DNA from: Steinernema hermaphroditum | Lineage: Eukaryota; Nematoda; Chromadorea; Rhabditida; Steinernematidae | DNA: 64,000 bases | Direction of reading: 5' to 3' | Assembly (NCBI GenBank): GCA_030435675.1 | Contig: CM059624.1 | Span: 6,906,769-6,970,768, forward strand | Shown here: one piece after another, positions 1-11,256 of the stretch | How the letters are laid out: every line of letters starts with the position of its first letter | Position numbering within the stretch: the stretch's first letter is position 1 | Notes under the pieces: generated by a model | Told to the model about the DNA's origin: nothing | Database searches by the model: none | What the model saw: only the letters and a program-made list of their open reading frames with translations | Program-made: the position numbers and the translations under genes

Positions 1-2076
1 CGCTTCGGCCACTATTTGCTCCGCCGCGGATCCGAAATTCATTCCGAAACCCTCGGGACGTTGCGGCCGTCTCCCGAACAAATGCATTAGGGAGACAATG
101 AGGAGATTCGCTGTGCGCAGGGGTAAACAAGTGGCCGCCCAAAAAGGTCCCCGGGGAGGCGCGTCCAGTCGCGATTTATTACAGGAAAATCATTTTGATG
201 AAATCCCAAAGATTTACGCCTCCGGCGGAGCGTTTTACGACTCGCGAATCCGACGCTTTGATACATTTGTTTACGGGTCGGCGCATTCGTGGAATAATTA
301 GCCGAGAAAAAGTTCCGAAGATGGGCTCGAAGAGAAGAGACGCGGCCTTTGAAAGATTTGGGCTTTGAAAGTCAGCGTTTTAGGAAGTACTAACTGCATG
401 AAAACTCGAACCTTTCTACAATTTTGATCAAACTTTGACGATTGATGTAGTGATAGAAATTAGTTCGGGAGCTTTTCCAGAATCATTTAAAATTGAAAAA
501 CCATTCAATTCATTGCTGATCTTTCAAATCAGTTGACCATTACCCTTAAACTCCAAGCGCCATTCCCGTAAGCTTCTAAGGTGATACACCTGATTCGGCC
601 CACCATTTCTCCCGTCTGTTTCTAGAGTCTAGACATACCGGTCTAGTTAGACATTTGCCTCAATCCTTTCTGTGAAAGAGTGAGCGGTCTATAGTCTGTA
701 ATTTATCTATGGTGCTTGTAGAATCAGAAGATTCTGAAAGCCGTCCTTTCAGATGAGGATTGGGCTGGGAATAATGGTGACTAGTCCGTCCCTTGTACTT
801 GTAAAAGTCACTGCACTGCTTCTCTTATTGATTCTTTCGTCTAGAAAAGGATTTATATAGAATATAACCTAAAGGTGATAGAGATAAGTGATTGGTGTAT
901 TTCAATTAAAAAGATCTTGACAGTCGCGTAGACTCTGATAAGAGCAACCCTGGTTCCAGATAAGGCTTGGTTCATTTCTCAATGGAGACGCAGAATTTTC
1001 CACAAGGATTTTTGGAATGCTGTACTTCGTTGATTGTTCATACCAGTTAGTTCCGCCTTGATCCAGAAGACACTCGACACATTCCATGTAGGGAAATCAG
1101 CTCCCGGGGTTGAAGGGGTAGATAAAGACCTATCCTCGAATATAGCAGCTATACTATGTGTGTGCTGAGCGTAACCCTTATCCTCGCCTCGAAAACAACC
1201 TTCCGTGACCGAGATCGATGTGCTCGAGTGGAGAGCTCTTCGACGATCTTCGCTTCTGCTGCACAACAAACTCCGATGTCATCAAACGCTGCACCAATCA
1301 AGCATAAAATCCCCAAAGGCGCCGTCCGCGTTTCTCCCCCATTAACTCTAATTGTTTTTATTGTTTGTTTATTTGCCCTCATCGGCTTCCCTCGGCTTAG
1401 CCCCCCCCCCCCCTCGAGCTCCCACAAGTCCATAATTCGCCGTCGATTAAACTCCGGCACTCTCTAATTTCTGCACAATTAATAGTCGCTTTCCGAGCAC
1501 GTATATCGGGTTTCGACGCCCTCGAGATCGCTTTTCCCTAAGTGGGCCAAAGAAAACAATTTCGCCGTTCACGGTCTAATTGGCGGTTCGCGCCAAGACC
1601 CAAAGCCCCGCATCTTCTTTTATTGCATGGGATCATGAGGTAAGGGGTCGTTTCGGGACCCGCTGGGGGCGATTTGCATTAGTTAGGAGAACTACGCAAT
1701 TATCGGGTGCTTGAGGCGAGAAACAAAGACAAACAGAGGCGCTATACGGCCAGCGATGCGCCGAGGCGCGCACTCATTCACCATGCAAATTCAATTTGGC
1801 AAAAAGCAAAGGGCGCCGCGCGCCAAATTAAAATCCGAACCCTGCGGAGAAGTCGCACTTTGAGCGATGAGAGCCCGGGGGAGAGGGATCGGGTTGACAG
1901 TGGACGCCTCGTAGGGTGCAGTGGGGGTGGGTCTCGAGGGACCGTTTCGACAGGGAATTCATCGAGTGCAGGTCACTAATGTTGGATTTGAGGTGATCAA
2001 CCAACTAAGACAAACAGTGCTAGTGATACAGTAGCATCCAGCATTACCCCCCAAACTAAGCGTTGCTCTGTTTCAG
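1..2076. other. No supported gene; probable 5' region of the HOT-like gene
   Basis: I find no convincing coding exon here. The stretch must contain the missing signal-peptide exon(s) and promoter of the ODR-2/HOT-like gene that starts to be readable at 2077, because that exon opens in phase 1 without a leader. A short hydrophobic frame begins with ATG near 775, but no donor of the right phase follows it. A run of about 13 C lies near 1401. The GC-rich patch at 1560-1960 has no recognisable protein. Confidence 0.4.
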
Positions 2077-2647
2077 CCTTCCGCATGCAGTGCCACAGCT
2101 GCATGAGTCCCTACCTGGAGGATCAGTTCATGTACATATCGCATCTCTACCGAAAACCGTTGGCCTTCTCAGAGAAATGTGACCACAACAAGTAAGCCAC
2201 CGTACTCCTGACCATCACCGTTTCGCTAAGCTTCGATGACCGATACGTTCGGACGAAGAACTGCTCAGATCTGTGCATCACCCTGCGGATGAACGACCGC
2301 GTCGGAGGTACCCGCCGTCATGGCTACCCGCCTAATCACCTTCTTCAGGCCGCCGACGGTACGGCTACATGCGGGGGTGCATGTCTGACATCCTGCACTA
2401 CAACCACTCGGTGGTGCGGACCCACTCGAGCTGCTACTTGGTCCGCCTGAGGGACCTTTTTGTCTCCAGCGACCGCTACGGTTTTGACACGAGCGACACT
2501 GTGCAGCTCTGCACGTGCTTCGACAACCTCTGCAACGCCGCCGCCTCCCTCCAGTGGCGCTCGCTGCTCTGGCTGGGAGTCGTCTACGCTATCCTCCAGA
2601 GGATACTGTGGCCAGACGGCCTCCTAGGGATTCCGCCACTTTTATGA
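2077..2647 (+). CDS. ODR-2/HOT-family three-finger (Ly6-like) GPI-anchored protein, 5' incomplete
   Basis: Exons 2077-2191, 2231-2307 and 2349-2647 join in phase. The product is cysteine rich: CHSCMSPYLEDQF and HLYRKPLAFSEKC early, KNCSDLCITLRMND in the middle, then YMRGCMSDIL and a closing CTCFDNLCN. This order and the CFDNLCN ending match the nematode ODR-2/HOT group of Ly6-type secreted proteins. In Caenorhabditis this group includes ODR-2, needed for olfactory behaviour. After the last Cys comes a hydrophobic tail (WRSLLWLGVVYAIL), as expected for a GPI-anchor signal, so the mature protein should sit on the outer membrane face. The signal peptide must be encoded upstream of 2077 and was not located. 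The second acceptor is a weak GCTAAG. Family assignment is from recalled pattern, not alignment. Confidence 0.72.
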
Positions 2648-3445
2648 CCACTCGGGAACGTGCCACGCCGCTTTCACTCGTCACTTCGCATTTCCGATCG
2701 ATCTCTTCTCTTTCGCGATTATATCCTCTAAGAGTTAATAAACAAAGTTATAAGAAGGTCATGGAATTGAACTCAAAGACGTATGTAGCAATGTGCACAA
2801 GAGGTGCCCGTATAAGGAGTGACATGAAGGGTTCGGTGAAGTTGTGCCTAAGATGGAACAAGACTGTTATATGTTCAAGGTGGATAATTCAAAAGACCAT
2901 TAACACTTAGATCGCCATTGTAAATATTGCGGAACTGGGCTCAGAATAGAAGAGTTGATTTTCCTCGCAGTTGCCCTCTGTCGATAGTGGTCCTCTCGAT
3001 AATCTTTGTCCTCTGTCATAGTCCAAATTGTCAGAAAGTTTTCTACTTTGCCTTACATACGAAGTGTTCGTCTCAGATCGATTTTCGCATATTTGTAGGC
3101 CTTCATTAATAAGCCCAAAGGGCGATGGCTTATACATATATATACCCGATCGGGTAAACAACAGAGCGGAGCAATTGACGTGACTGACGTGTGCAAGTAT
3201 GCCAAATTCGATCCGAGACGAATACTTCGGAAGTAAACAGGCATGACTAACGATGATTTGTATCTACATATACATACGGTGGAATCCCTTCTCTTGACAC
3301 CATCTCGCAACTTGCAGAAGTGCAACTCTCCCTTTCCGAAATCGAGTTTGTCGCCCCGCCTTTCCACCTTGGCGGCGATCGATTCGGTCAATGTCACTTC
3401 GTTGTTTCAGTTGACTCCCATCGATCGTCGCCGAGTTCTGCCGCC
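2648..3445. other. Intergenic, nothing recognised
   Basis: Apart from the poly(A) signal I see no gene. An AT-rich tatacatatatata stretch near 3130 could be promoter sequence for the gene starting at 3446. Confidence 0.4.
2737..2742 (+). terminator. Poly(A) signal AATAAA
   Basis: Canonical AATAAA about 90 nt after the stop codon of the HOT-like gene. Confidence 0.6.
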
Positions 3446-4809
3446 ATGGAATTCGTCTCGATTCCCGTCTTTCGCTGGAGCGAAGAGATCGGCTTTGTGA
3501 AGCTGGCCAAGGCCGAAAAGTAGGACTCTTTCACGGCCAGTTCACCTAAGTTTCCCTTTAGTGTCACAGATGGATTTAAGAAGGTGCCTTTCCCCGCAGC
3601 TACTCGAAGGAGCGTCGAAGGAGGCGATGGAGGAGATTTCGTGAAGAAGGACAACCAGCTGGTGAGTGAATAGGAGTCAGATGGCCAAAAGTACAATGGA
3701 TACATTTCAGGCCCAGTCGATCTCTTCGAAAGCTGAAGGCCTCCACTTCAACGGAGTCCTCAGAGCTCACTTCGACGGCGACGTCGCCTACGTTCCCAGT
3801 GAACAAGCGACGTTCGTCGTTTTGGTCAAAGTCCCCGAAAGTCACGAGGGAGCGGAGTTCGTCGCCATCGAGATTCCGACGACCGTCGAGGCGATCGTGA
3901 TAGAGGCTGGCGTCTACCACTCACTGATAGCCCTCGACGGTAAAGTCGCCACTTTTTCTATCTTTTTCAGAGAGGTTTGTTGGCTCCTGATGCACCGTTC
4001 TAACCCCTTCTTTTAGACCGAAATCATCGACTCGATTCCACTCGCTGCGGCATTGAACACTTCCAAAGCATCTGCGTGGAATCTGAAGAAGAAGGCTTTG
4101 GAGAGCCGAACGGATGGGGCCGATCCCAAGCTCGACGGCTCCTTCTCGACTCGACGTCTCTCCACCGAGAAGCCGACTGCCGAGAGCTTTGCTCCCTATG
4201 GAAAGCTCTTCGAAAAAGTTGAAAACTACAAAGAACACGTACTCCAACCCTCCACAGCATGCCTATCAGTCCTCCTTCAGGTAGCCTGTCTCCCCTTCAA
4301 AGGACATCTTTCGGCCAGCGGTCCCCACCTCCTCTCGCAGGACTTCAGAATGGAGTGGATCGAAGGAGACGCACCGGGAACGAAGAAGATCCAGTTCTCG
4401 GGACTGACGGGCTCCTTCGCCGGGGGTCAGGGATGTCCCGGAGTGGTCAAGGACTCAAACGGAGTCATCTCGGCTGACGTAAGAAGACGACATCGAACAT
4501 TCAACAGCATTGTTATAGTTGATCATGACCCGTCCCGATGGATCCTTCTGCGTCGAGCCCATCGCGGACAGCGACGAATTCCTGATGTTCTTGGCAACCC
4601 CTGGGGAGGACAAAGAGCCGACGACCCAGTCCCTGAAGGCTTTCACCTTCAAGGGAATCACCCCGATCCTCGCCCCGGAGGTCTGGCACAGTGTCCCTAT
4701 CCCGACCGCTGAGAAAATCGTCTTCCGCGAGACCATCTCCGTCACCAACGCCAATGTGGTCATCAATGTCAGCGCCGAAAGTGGAAAGCCAATGTCGGCA
4801 CAACTGTGA
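3446..4809 (+). CDS. Ureidoglycolate lyase-like protein with two AllA (cupin) units
   Basis: Six exons (3446-3519, 3562-3661, 3711-3974, 4017-4238, 4281-4478, 4519-4809) give 382 aa; all introns are 40-49 nt. The C-terminal half has the AllA-type pattern: ESFAPYGKLF near its start, then MTRPDGSF, EFLMFLATPGE and APEVWHSVPIPT, the Trp-His region of bacterial ureidoglycolate lyase. The N-terminal half repeats the logic more weakly: FVVLVKVPESHEGAEF followed by AGVYHSLIALDG and a beta-strand FRET, which recurs as VFRETIS in the C half. The protein is about twice the usual AllA length of about 160-170 aa, so it looks like a fused pair. The family releases urea from ureidoglycolate at the end of purine/allantoin breakdown; activity here is inferred. 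The junction at 3974/4017 was chosen because it alone keeps the frame. ATG 3446 follows a good GCCGCC context. Confidence 0.62.
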
Positions 4810-4972
4810 TTGTCTTCTTGAGATATTACGGGATATACCTGGGGGCAATGTTACATGACAATATTACATACATATTTCACTGAGGACTTTTCTGATCAAG
4901 CAGAAGACCTTCTTGACCGAGTCAAGAACTCTCCTAGAAGTGAATTTTCTTCGAGTGAGATACGGTATTCAC

Positions 4973-5233
4973 CTACTTTGTCTTTGGAGTGTCACAACTG
5001 ATCGTCATGGTCGTCTCCAAGTCTCCTGAATACTCGTATTCCTCCTCATACGAATCATAGAACGCGGCATCTCCGATTCCACCTTCTTCTTCGTAGATGT
5101 GCTCGAATTGGGTCGCGTTAAGATCCAAACTGAGGACGTGCCAAGGCTTCAGGGGAACACGGATGGTTATCTTTATCGGTGCGCAGAAGACGGCAGTGAA
5201 GGCGAAGCAGAGGAGAACGACGCGAAAGAGCAT
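4973..5233 (-). CDS. Small secreted acidic protein
   Basis: Single exon, 86 aa, from ATG at 5233. It starts with a clear signal peptide (MLFRVVLLCFAFTAVFCAP, predicted cut after the Cys-Ala). The mature part of about 68 residues has one short basic stretch and then a very acidic, Tyr-rich segment (YEEEGGIGD, YDSYEEEYEYSGD). There are no domain matches I recognise and only one Cys in the mature chain, so it is not a disulfide-rich peptide. The frame can be extended upstream to an earlier Met at 5290, but that would bury the signal sequence, so the inner Met is preferred. It sits tail to tail with the AllA-like gene, 163 bp away. No poly(A) signal was evident. Function unknown. Confidence 0.45.
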   Translation of the reverse strand: MLFRVVLLCFAFTAVFCAPIKITIRVPLKPWHVLSLDLNATQFEHIYEEEGGIGDAAFYDSYEEEYEYSGDLETTMTISCDTPKTK

Positions 5234-6785
5234 GGCGGGCAAGAAGTTCTTAAATCGCCAATTGCAATTACAAAGAGGAGACTGCGACATGTAATGGTCA
5301 GCTATGTCAACATAAACGGTTAAAACTGCTTAAAACCTAGGTGTACATGACGCTATTGACCTAACCTTATCCATAAACCTGTGCGCGAATAGGTTTCCGT
5401 TGAATCCAGAGATTGAATGTATCTACATCGAAACGCGTGGACTCATCGTACTTATCGTGAGTACTCAAGGGAACAGTAGGAAAATCGGTGAAAACTGTCA
5501 TTCCTAATCCCTATGGAAAGACTCCCCCGTAGTCACAGCACATAGTCAATAAGAAAGGCAGCATAGCAAAGCCGTCAGATCGCAATCGATGAATGATGCG
5601 AAGACACTTGGTGCCGAGAAAAGATCTAAAAAATATGGATCGAACATATGGGTGGGTCCATCGGGAGGGTCTATGACGATAGCGTGATCCAGTTGCCCTC
5701 TCCTACAGTAAGATCTCGCGTGAAATGTCGAATGGGATTGAACTGTTTTTGTGCAATTAATCCTTTTCTTAAGTATACAGTTTTAAGTGTCTGATGAGGT
5801 ATCAGTTGGCGACTAGTGATCATCGACTAAAGAAAAGAGAACCAGATGGATATTGGTCGTCTTTCCAGATCTATCCCTATGTTAAGGCTAGCATCCTTAT
5901 TGGCTTTGACTATGGAGCTTTGTGAACTAAAGGGCAGAGAATCATTAGTCCTTTACAACAATCGGCGAACATTACTACACTAGATTCCAAGTGGAATGTG
6001 CTTCTTGAAGTTTTCAATGAAGTCTTGAAAACGAAAACGAATACAGCGATGCTTTCCGGCTACCATTTTCGCTGTAACCTCTGGAATCACAAAATCCTCG
6101 CGCTCAAAGCCTCACGCCCTTTAGTCAACTAGAAAAAAAAAGACGAAAAGAGAAAAAGAAAAAAAGTTTTTTTGAGAAAAATGACCGTTTAACGACCGAG
6201 TTTTATCAGAAAAAGATTCTAGAAGGTGCGGTGAGACCGTGGGCAGCGGAGAACTACACAGGAATCGACTTCACCTTTAACCAAGATTGCACATCTACAA
6301 AAAGCTCCAAAAGAGCTTTGGTCTGGCTTCTGGCCAAGTTGTCTAAGGTGGGGAGCAAATATTTTTGGTCCCGCTTTTATCGGATCTGAATCCCCTCCAT
6401 TTCTCAATTTGATGTTTCTTGTAGAAAAGTGTCTGCTCTTTACGATTCGCTAGTTTATAGTCACTTAAGACAACTCTAGAGGCCACATAAAGGCAAAAAA
6501 TAAAATCCAGACCCGCGGTGTTCGGGGGTTAAGTCGGATGTATGGTTAGGCATGCATTGTGGCGAAATCAGAATCTTCCGCAAACTGTTTTGCTTTTCTT
6601 ATTCACTAGTGGTGTAGCTTCATTTTGCACATAAAAGTATCGTATTTGGAGACCACAGAGATTTACATGGATTTCTTTTTGTTGTACTTTATCTGGTACA
6701 CCCTGTATAGTTCGCACCTCAGGCATCGCAAAGGCCACGAATGCACGCATAAGCCCGTTGTAGAGTGGCACCTCCGACCTCCAAA
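5234..6785. other. Intergenic, with a purine-rich low-complexity tract
   Basis: No gene seen. Positions about 6130-6180 are an A/G-rich simple stretch (runs of A interrupted by G and C), followed by TTTTTTT. The last few hundred bases should contain the promoter of the Ulp-type protease. Confidence 0.4.
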
Positions 6786-7538
6786 ATGGCCGTCTGTCTT
6801 CGGGGGAAGCGCGTCGTCTTCTCGGGGATCGAGAAGATAGTCAAACTCGGATGGATTCCCTCGGAAGACAACGTCGGCGAAGATAACTACCTCTCCAGCT
6901 CGGCGTTGATTCTGATCCTCGGGACGCTGCAGAAGAAGGCGGCCGCCGAGAGATTCGCCTTCGTGGTGCCCGACTTTTTCTCGCAGAGGAAGTCTCCGAT
7001 GAACTTCGTGGCCCTTTCCGAAGAGAGACCGAGAGTCATCTTCCTTCCGCGCTGCTTCGCCAACCACTGGACTCTCTATGTGCTCGACGTGGAGAAGTGG
7101 ACTTTGGCGCACTACGATCCTCTGAGGGGGAACGCCGACTGCTCCGTACACTTCAACACGGACTTCGTTCGGGTGCAGAGCGCCGCCCGGGCGACATTCC
7201 ACAGAAAGCTACCACTCAAAGTGATCCACGCACCGGAAGGTCTCCAGAAGGACGCCTATAACTGTGGAATCTACATATGTCTCTTCGCTCTTTCGGTGAT
7301 GACCAACTCACGGCGGCCGGTTAACGTCGATATTACCAAAGCGAGGTCACAGTTCGCAGCAATGGTGAATCAGAAGGAGGAAGTAGAGGGAGCGCCGAGG
7401 GATGTGGTCAAGAAGGAGATGTACAAGTTGAAGATCATAAACGAGGAACTCAAGAAGAGCGCCGACAGGAGGGTCGAGCTCTTAGCAGAACTCAAGATGC
7501 ACATGGCTGAGGCCAGGAGAGAAATGTTCCGCCGTTGA
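6786..7538 (+). CDS. Ulp1/SENP-type cysteine protease (C48 family)
   Basis: Intronless, 250 aa from ATG 6786; the longer frame upstream begins only at a GTG. The C48 catalytic residues are visible in order: His94 in NHWTLYVLD, Asp111 in HYDPL, the oxyanion Gln154 in GLQKDAYNCG and the nucleophile Cys160. This spacing resembles the small SENP8/NEDP1 and Ulp proteases that cut SUMO or NEDD8 from targets. Which modifier it prefers cannot be read here. After the fold, residues about 190-250 form a charged, Lys/Glu-rich tail (EMYKLKIINEELKKSADR) likely to be a coiled coil, which is not part of the minimal SENP8. An AATAAA follows at 7575. The gene is convergent with the CCDC9-like gene, whose stop lies 300 bp away. 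Lack of introns among intron-rich neighbours could mean retroposition. Confidence 0.8.
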   Translation: MAVCLRGKRVVFSGIEKIVKLGWIPSEDNVGEDNYLSSSALILILGTLQKKAAAERFAFVVPDFFSQRKSPMNFVALSEERPRVIFLPRCFANHWTLYVLDVEKWTLAHYDPLRGNADCSVHFNTDFVRVQSAARATFHRKLPLKVIHAPEGLQKDAYNCGIYICLFALSVMTNSRRPVNVDITKARSQFAAMVNQKEEVEGAPRDVVKKEMYKLKIINEELKKSADRRVELLAELKMHMAEARREMFRR

Positions 7539-7574
7539 GTAATGCCGAGTTTTTGCGATTTTATTGTCAGGAGC

Positions 7575-7580
7575 AATAAA
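7575..7580 (+). terminator. Poly(A) signal AATAAA
   Basis: Canonical AATAAA 37 nt after the stop of the Ulp-type protease. Confidence 0.7.
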
Positions 7581-7840
7581 CACAATTACTAATCTCAGAA
7601 AAGATCTGAATGTGGCTCCAGAAGGGCGCCACGGGGGGTGGAAGTTCTTGAAAGGTTTCTCTTCAAATACCCATATGCAATTTATAAAATAAGTTACTAT
7701 ACAGAGTACAGTAATCCTCTTAAGTATGTACAAACGAGCTGCCACACAGCTGCTATCACAATTGGTCGAAGGCACTTTTTTGTTTTCTTTTTTCGCTTTT
7801 TTTTGTTTTTGGTGGACTTTCGGAAAGTGGTCCTACGAGG

Positions 7841-9576
7841 CTACGGTTTGGACTCGCCACTCAGGGCCAGCTGGGTCGCCTTCTTGACGAGATCGTCGAC
7901 CACCGATCGGATCACCTTAGCGTCGGAGTTCTGTTGGTTTCGGGGACCACCTGGAAGGATAGGTAGCTGCAGAGACTCGGTAATTACGGTACCTCTAATG
8001 TTGTTCTGACGCTTGCTGTTGGGTCCATTCTGTTTAGGGAACTAAAGGAGTTTTTTTTTAGAAAAATAGGCATATCTAGAGGCTTACATTCGAGGCGGTC
8101 TTCGCCTTCGGCTCCCTGGCCGCCTCGGGCCTTCCCTGAGTCCCTCCACGAGCTCCCCGGGTCCCGCCACGACCGTTGCGGACTCCGGACTCGTGGCCGC
8201 CGCGAGTGTTCAGGTTCGGACGCTTCGGGTTGTTGTGGTTCTGTAAGGACTCTGTCTATCGTAGCCTCTGCCAGATACCGTACCTTATCCTGGATCTGAG
8301 CCAGCGAGACGGCCTCCTTCTTGCCGGCGGCATCGACACGCGTCAGTCTCCCGGAGAGGCCCCCGGCGCTCTCCTTCCGGGGCGGAGTGCTCCGGTCGTC
8401 GTGCTGGCTCCGACGACTCTTCGACGACTCTCCGCCCGTGCTCCGCCGCGATCCATTGGAGACGTGTGCCGGGCCTCCACCGCGCCCTCCACGGTGTCCT
8501 CCGCGTCCCCCTCGCGCGGCGGACGCCCTGTTGAACGCCGACATCGTCTCGTGGCCCATCTCGGGCACGTTCACGATCCACGTGTCGGCGCTCGTCTTCC
8601 CGTGGTCCCACTCGCGGCTCCAATCGGTAATTCCCTTGTAGTTTGAATGTTTGACAGATTCCTTCTGAAATCGACAAGTTCGCTGTGTTGGCTTTCAAAA
8701 AGGTGATGTGGAATAAGGTAGAAACATTTAGGGGATAGGGTGACCACTACATAGATAAACAAGACAAAAAGAGCACTACTGACAATGAGTCATTGTACAT
8801 TCGTTGTGAGCCTCGAGTAAAGGACTGATCGCGTGTCGTCTGTGTCAACCCAACAAATACCAAGAAATATCGCTTTGAAAGTGTAGGACAGCAAAGTTTT
8901 GCTGTGAATTCAATCACCATATAAAGGGGCATTATCAAACAAAGACTGAGCTGAATGTGGCCTTTTTCCGATACCTTCAACTTGCAACAAATGCTCTATT
9001 GTACGTTCTATATTTTTCCACGTTTTTCGATACTTTAATTGCAGCGTTTGGTTCCTAATTGGAGAAATAATTCGCCTCCGCCTCAAAAAGAGATCCGGCG
9101 CCTGTCACAAATCGAAAACAATCAATCACTTAGCGAAGACTTATGATGCCCGCAAGTGGGTCACTTTTAGCCCACAGAGAGGATCGCCTTGTTTTTGAGC
9201 AGATTTCCGAGCTGTCAACAACCACGACCAACCTTTGATCGCAGCGGCGACTCTCCCTTTAGTCGGCCCCAATTAACCTCGTTCAGTGCCAGCCTCCTCA
9301 CCTTCTGGTGTTGACTCTTTTTCTCGTCACCCAAGACGGCCGAGGCATGTTCCGTCGCCGACTGTTTGCGTTGAGGCTGCGCTCTCGCCCTGTCTTCCTC
9401 CACTTCCTGCAAAGGATCATTCGAAAAACGTCCCATCGGCGGCGCTTAAGGGGTCAACAAACGGCTCTCACCTTCTGGCGGCGCTCGAGGGCCTCGTTCT
9501 TCCTGCGGATCTCGGCGATCCTCCGGTCAAGAGCTTCCTCCTCCTCGGCGGAACGTACTTTTGCCTTCTCTGTCAT
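7841..9576 (-). CDS. CCDC9-like RGG-rich RNA-associated protein
   Basis: Six exons on the minus strand (9472-9576, 9302-9406, 8284-8664, 8088-8240, 7993-8041, 7841-7950) give 300 aa. The N-terminus ALDRRIAEIRRKNEALERR, followed by a Glu/Asp-rich helix (EVEEDRARAQ), is the signature start of vertebrate CCDC9. Next is an aromatic segment TDWSREWDHGKTSADTWIV. Two RGG blocks follow: GGRGGHRGGRGGG in exon 3 and GRGGTRGARGGTQGR in exon 4. The C-terminus is a short helix (VVDDLVKKATQLALSG). CCDC9 is known as an exon-junction-complex-associated RNA binding protein in the nucleus; the same role is inferred. A TTGCAG acceptor just 5' of the ATG suggests trans-splicing or a 5' UTR intron. The 637-nt intron between exons 2 and 3 is unusually long here. 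Confidence 0.72.
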
Positions 9577-10425
9577 TTCCTGCAACGGAACTGTACGCGC
9601 TTCCGTCCACGAAAACACGATCGATCGGGGCGAACGGGGATTCGAATTCGATCAAGGCGCCCCGGGGCGGCTCTGCAAACGCTTTAGGCGGTGACAGCCG
9701 CGGCGAAATTTAAGCGAAAGGGCCACGCGGTCAGTCGTACAACGAGAGTGAGTGGCGGGCGGCGACGGACGAGTCGGTGAACTGTGCGGACGCCTCTGCG
9801 GGTGCTGGAATGTGGCGGCGACGGCTGCAGGGGACCGGAGAGGCGACGCGACGGCGGAGCCGATGAGATCATAGCGAGTGTTTTCAGACTGATTTATTGC
9901 GACAACGGACGTCGAGTGCGCGAAGGAGAAGTGCGGAGAGGGATTAGGGAAGGTTGAGGGACTGGGTAAACGGGTAAGGGCTTTGCAGCTCCGGGAAGCC
10001 GAGGATCCGAGGCAAATCGGGGTCATCGGGGATGATAAGGATCGAGTGCCCTCGCCTTTTCCGTTTTATCGACGACCATCGAAAAGAAAGTCAATAGACC
10101 GTTTGCATTGTGGGTGGTTCCAGAAGAAGCAGAGGAGAGCTGTCCTGAAGGGGAAGGGGCCGACAGTCAGAGGGGAACTGTGCTTTGGTGACAAAAGGGC
10201 GCGATGAGAAAAGTGAAATAATCCCACAATGGTGTTGTGGCGGCCGTTGCGAAAAGAAGGAAACTTAAAAGGAACTCGTCCGATTATGCATTCCGGTGTT
10301 GCATCGGCGCCACAATAAACAGAGTGCAGAGGGTACAAGGGAGCACAAAGCGGCGCTTGACAGAATGGGAACCGTTTCTGAACTGTTTGCGAATAATTGA
10401 GGCTCCACTTATTCTTTTTATTTTA
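9577..10425. other. 5' flank of the CCDC9-like gene, GC-rich
   Basis: GC-rich sequence (about 9600-10250) reading away from the minus-strand CCDC9-like gene. No supported coding exon, and probably promoter or 5' UTR. Confidence 0.35.
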
Positions 10426-11112
10426 GTAGGTTGCTGTTGAAAATGAAAAAATTACAATGACAGCTTATTAAAATCAGATCTCACTCAAGCTTTTCATCAT
10501 TCGTACGAGCAACTGCGATCCACTTCTTGTGGAAAAGTCGGATGCGGCGTCCTAGAAACTGCCAGGTTTGGAGTTGAAAAATGTGTTGGTACAATTTTCG
10601 ATCTTTTTTTCTTGTTTTAAGTGCTCTCCTCTGATGACTTCAGATAACAGTAAGATAGAGCTAAGATCGTGCTATATAGACAGCAAACAGGTATCTGTCA
10701 GCTCAAAGCAGAGATTCTGGAGATTAACTCGAAAATGTGAGACCTCAGGCACCAGACTTTTTCTTGAAGACTTCTTCCTCATTTGGCCTCGCATTTCCAT
10801 AAAATAGGAATAAACTCATGAAATCGCTATGTGGACTTAGTGGCTGTGAGTGTCACTCACATGCCGCATGCCCTATTGCCTGCTATAGTATTTAGCCATT
10901 TGGAAACGTGATAGTTAACAGAATAAGGTGATCGGACTGGTGCATCTTTTTCAGATTTTCGTGTGCTTTGATATATAACGAGCACAAGGATAGTTGCATT
11001 CTACAGGTTAGACCCGATGATGTACGTCTTTGAAGGCAACCGCCGTCCATCACACAATTAATACCATAGGAAGCCCATTTATCAAATTGCATTTCCCAAT
11101 CTCGAGGTTCCA
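10426..11112 (-). mobile_element. Diverged mariner-like relic, copy A (inverted relative to copy B)
   Basis: Read on the minus strand, this segment aligns base by base along most of its length with 13363-14070. Shared blocks include the text around GCTTCCTATGGTATT and GTGTGATGGACGGCG, a later GGTCGAAAATTG / GATCGAAAATTG block, and CAGTTTTCTAGGA / CAGTTTCTAGGA. Its outer end at about 10426 (GTAGGTTGCTG) resembles the mariner-type terminus TTGGGTTGG of copy B. The other terminus is too decayed to place. A 70-residue translated stretch is shared with copy B (ASYGIxCVMDG...NLKKM), but I see no transposase motifs. Identity looks roughly two thirds by eye. Confidence 0.55.
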
Positions 11113-11256
11113 CGTTAAGGATCGTCAAGACAGAAAAGGCCTCCAATATACGGAAGAATGCTGGTGCCAGCCGGGCTAGTATGGAACCGCTACAGTAATG
11201 CTGTGGACAGAAACGCCCATACTGACTTGCTCTTGCTATTAAATCGACTGATGAGT

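Noticed and set aside
766..852. Hydrophobic frame starting ATGGTGACTAGT that looks like a signal peptide for the HOT-like gene
   Set aside because: It runs into a stop without a donor that gives the phase needed by the exon at 2077.
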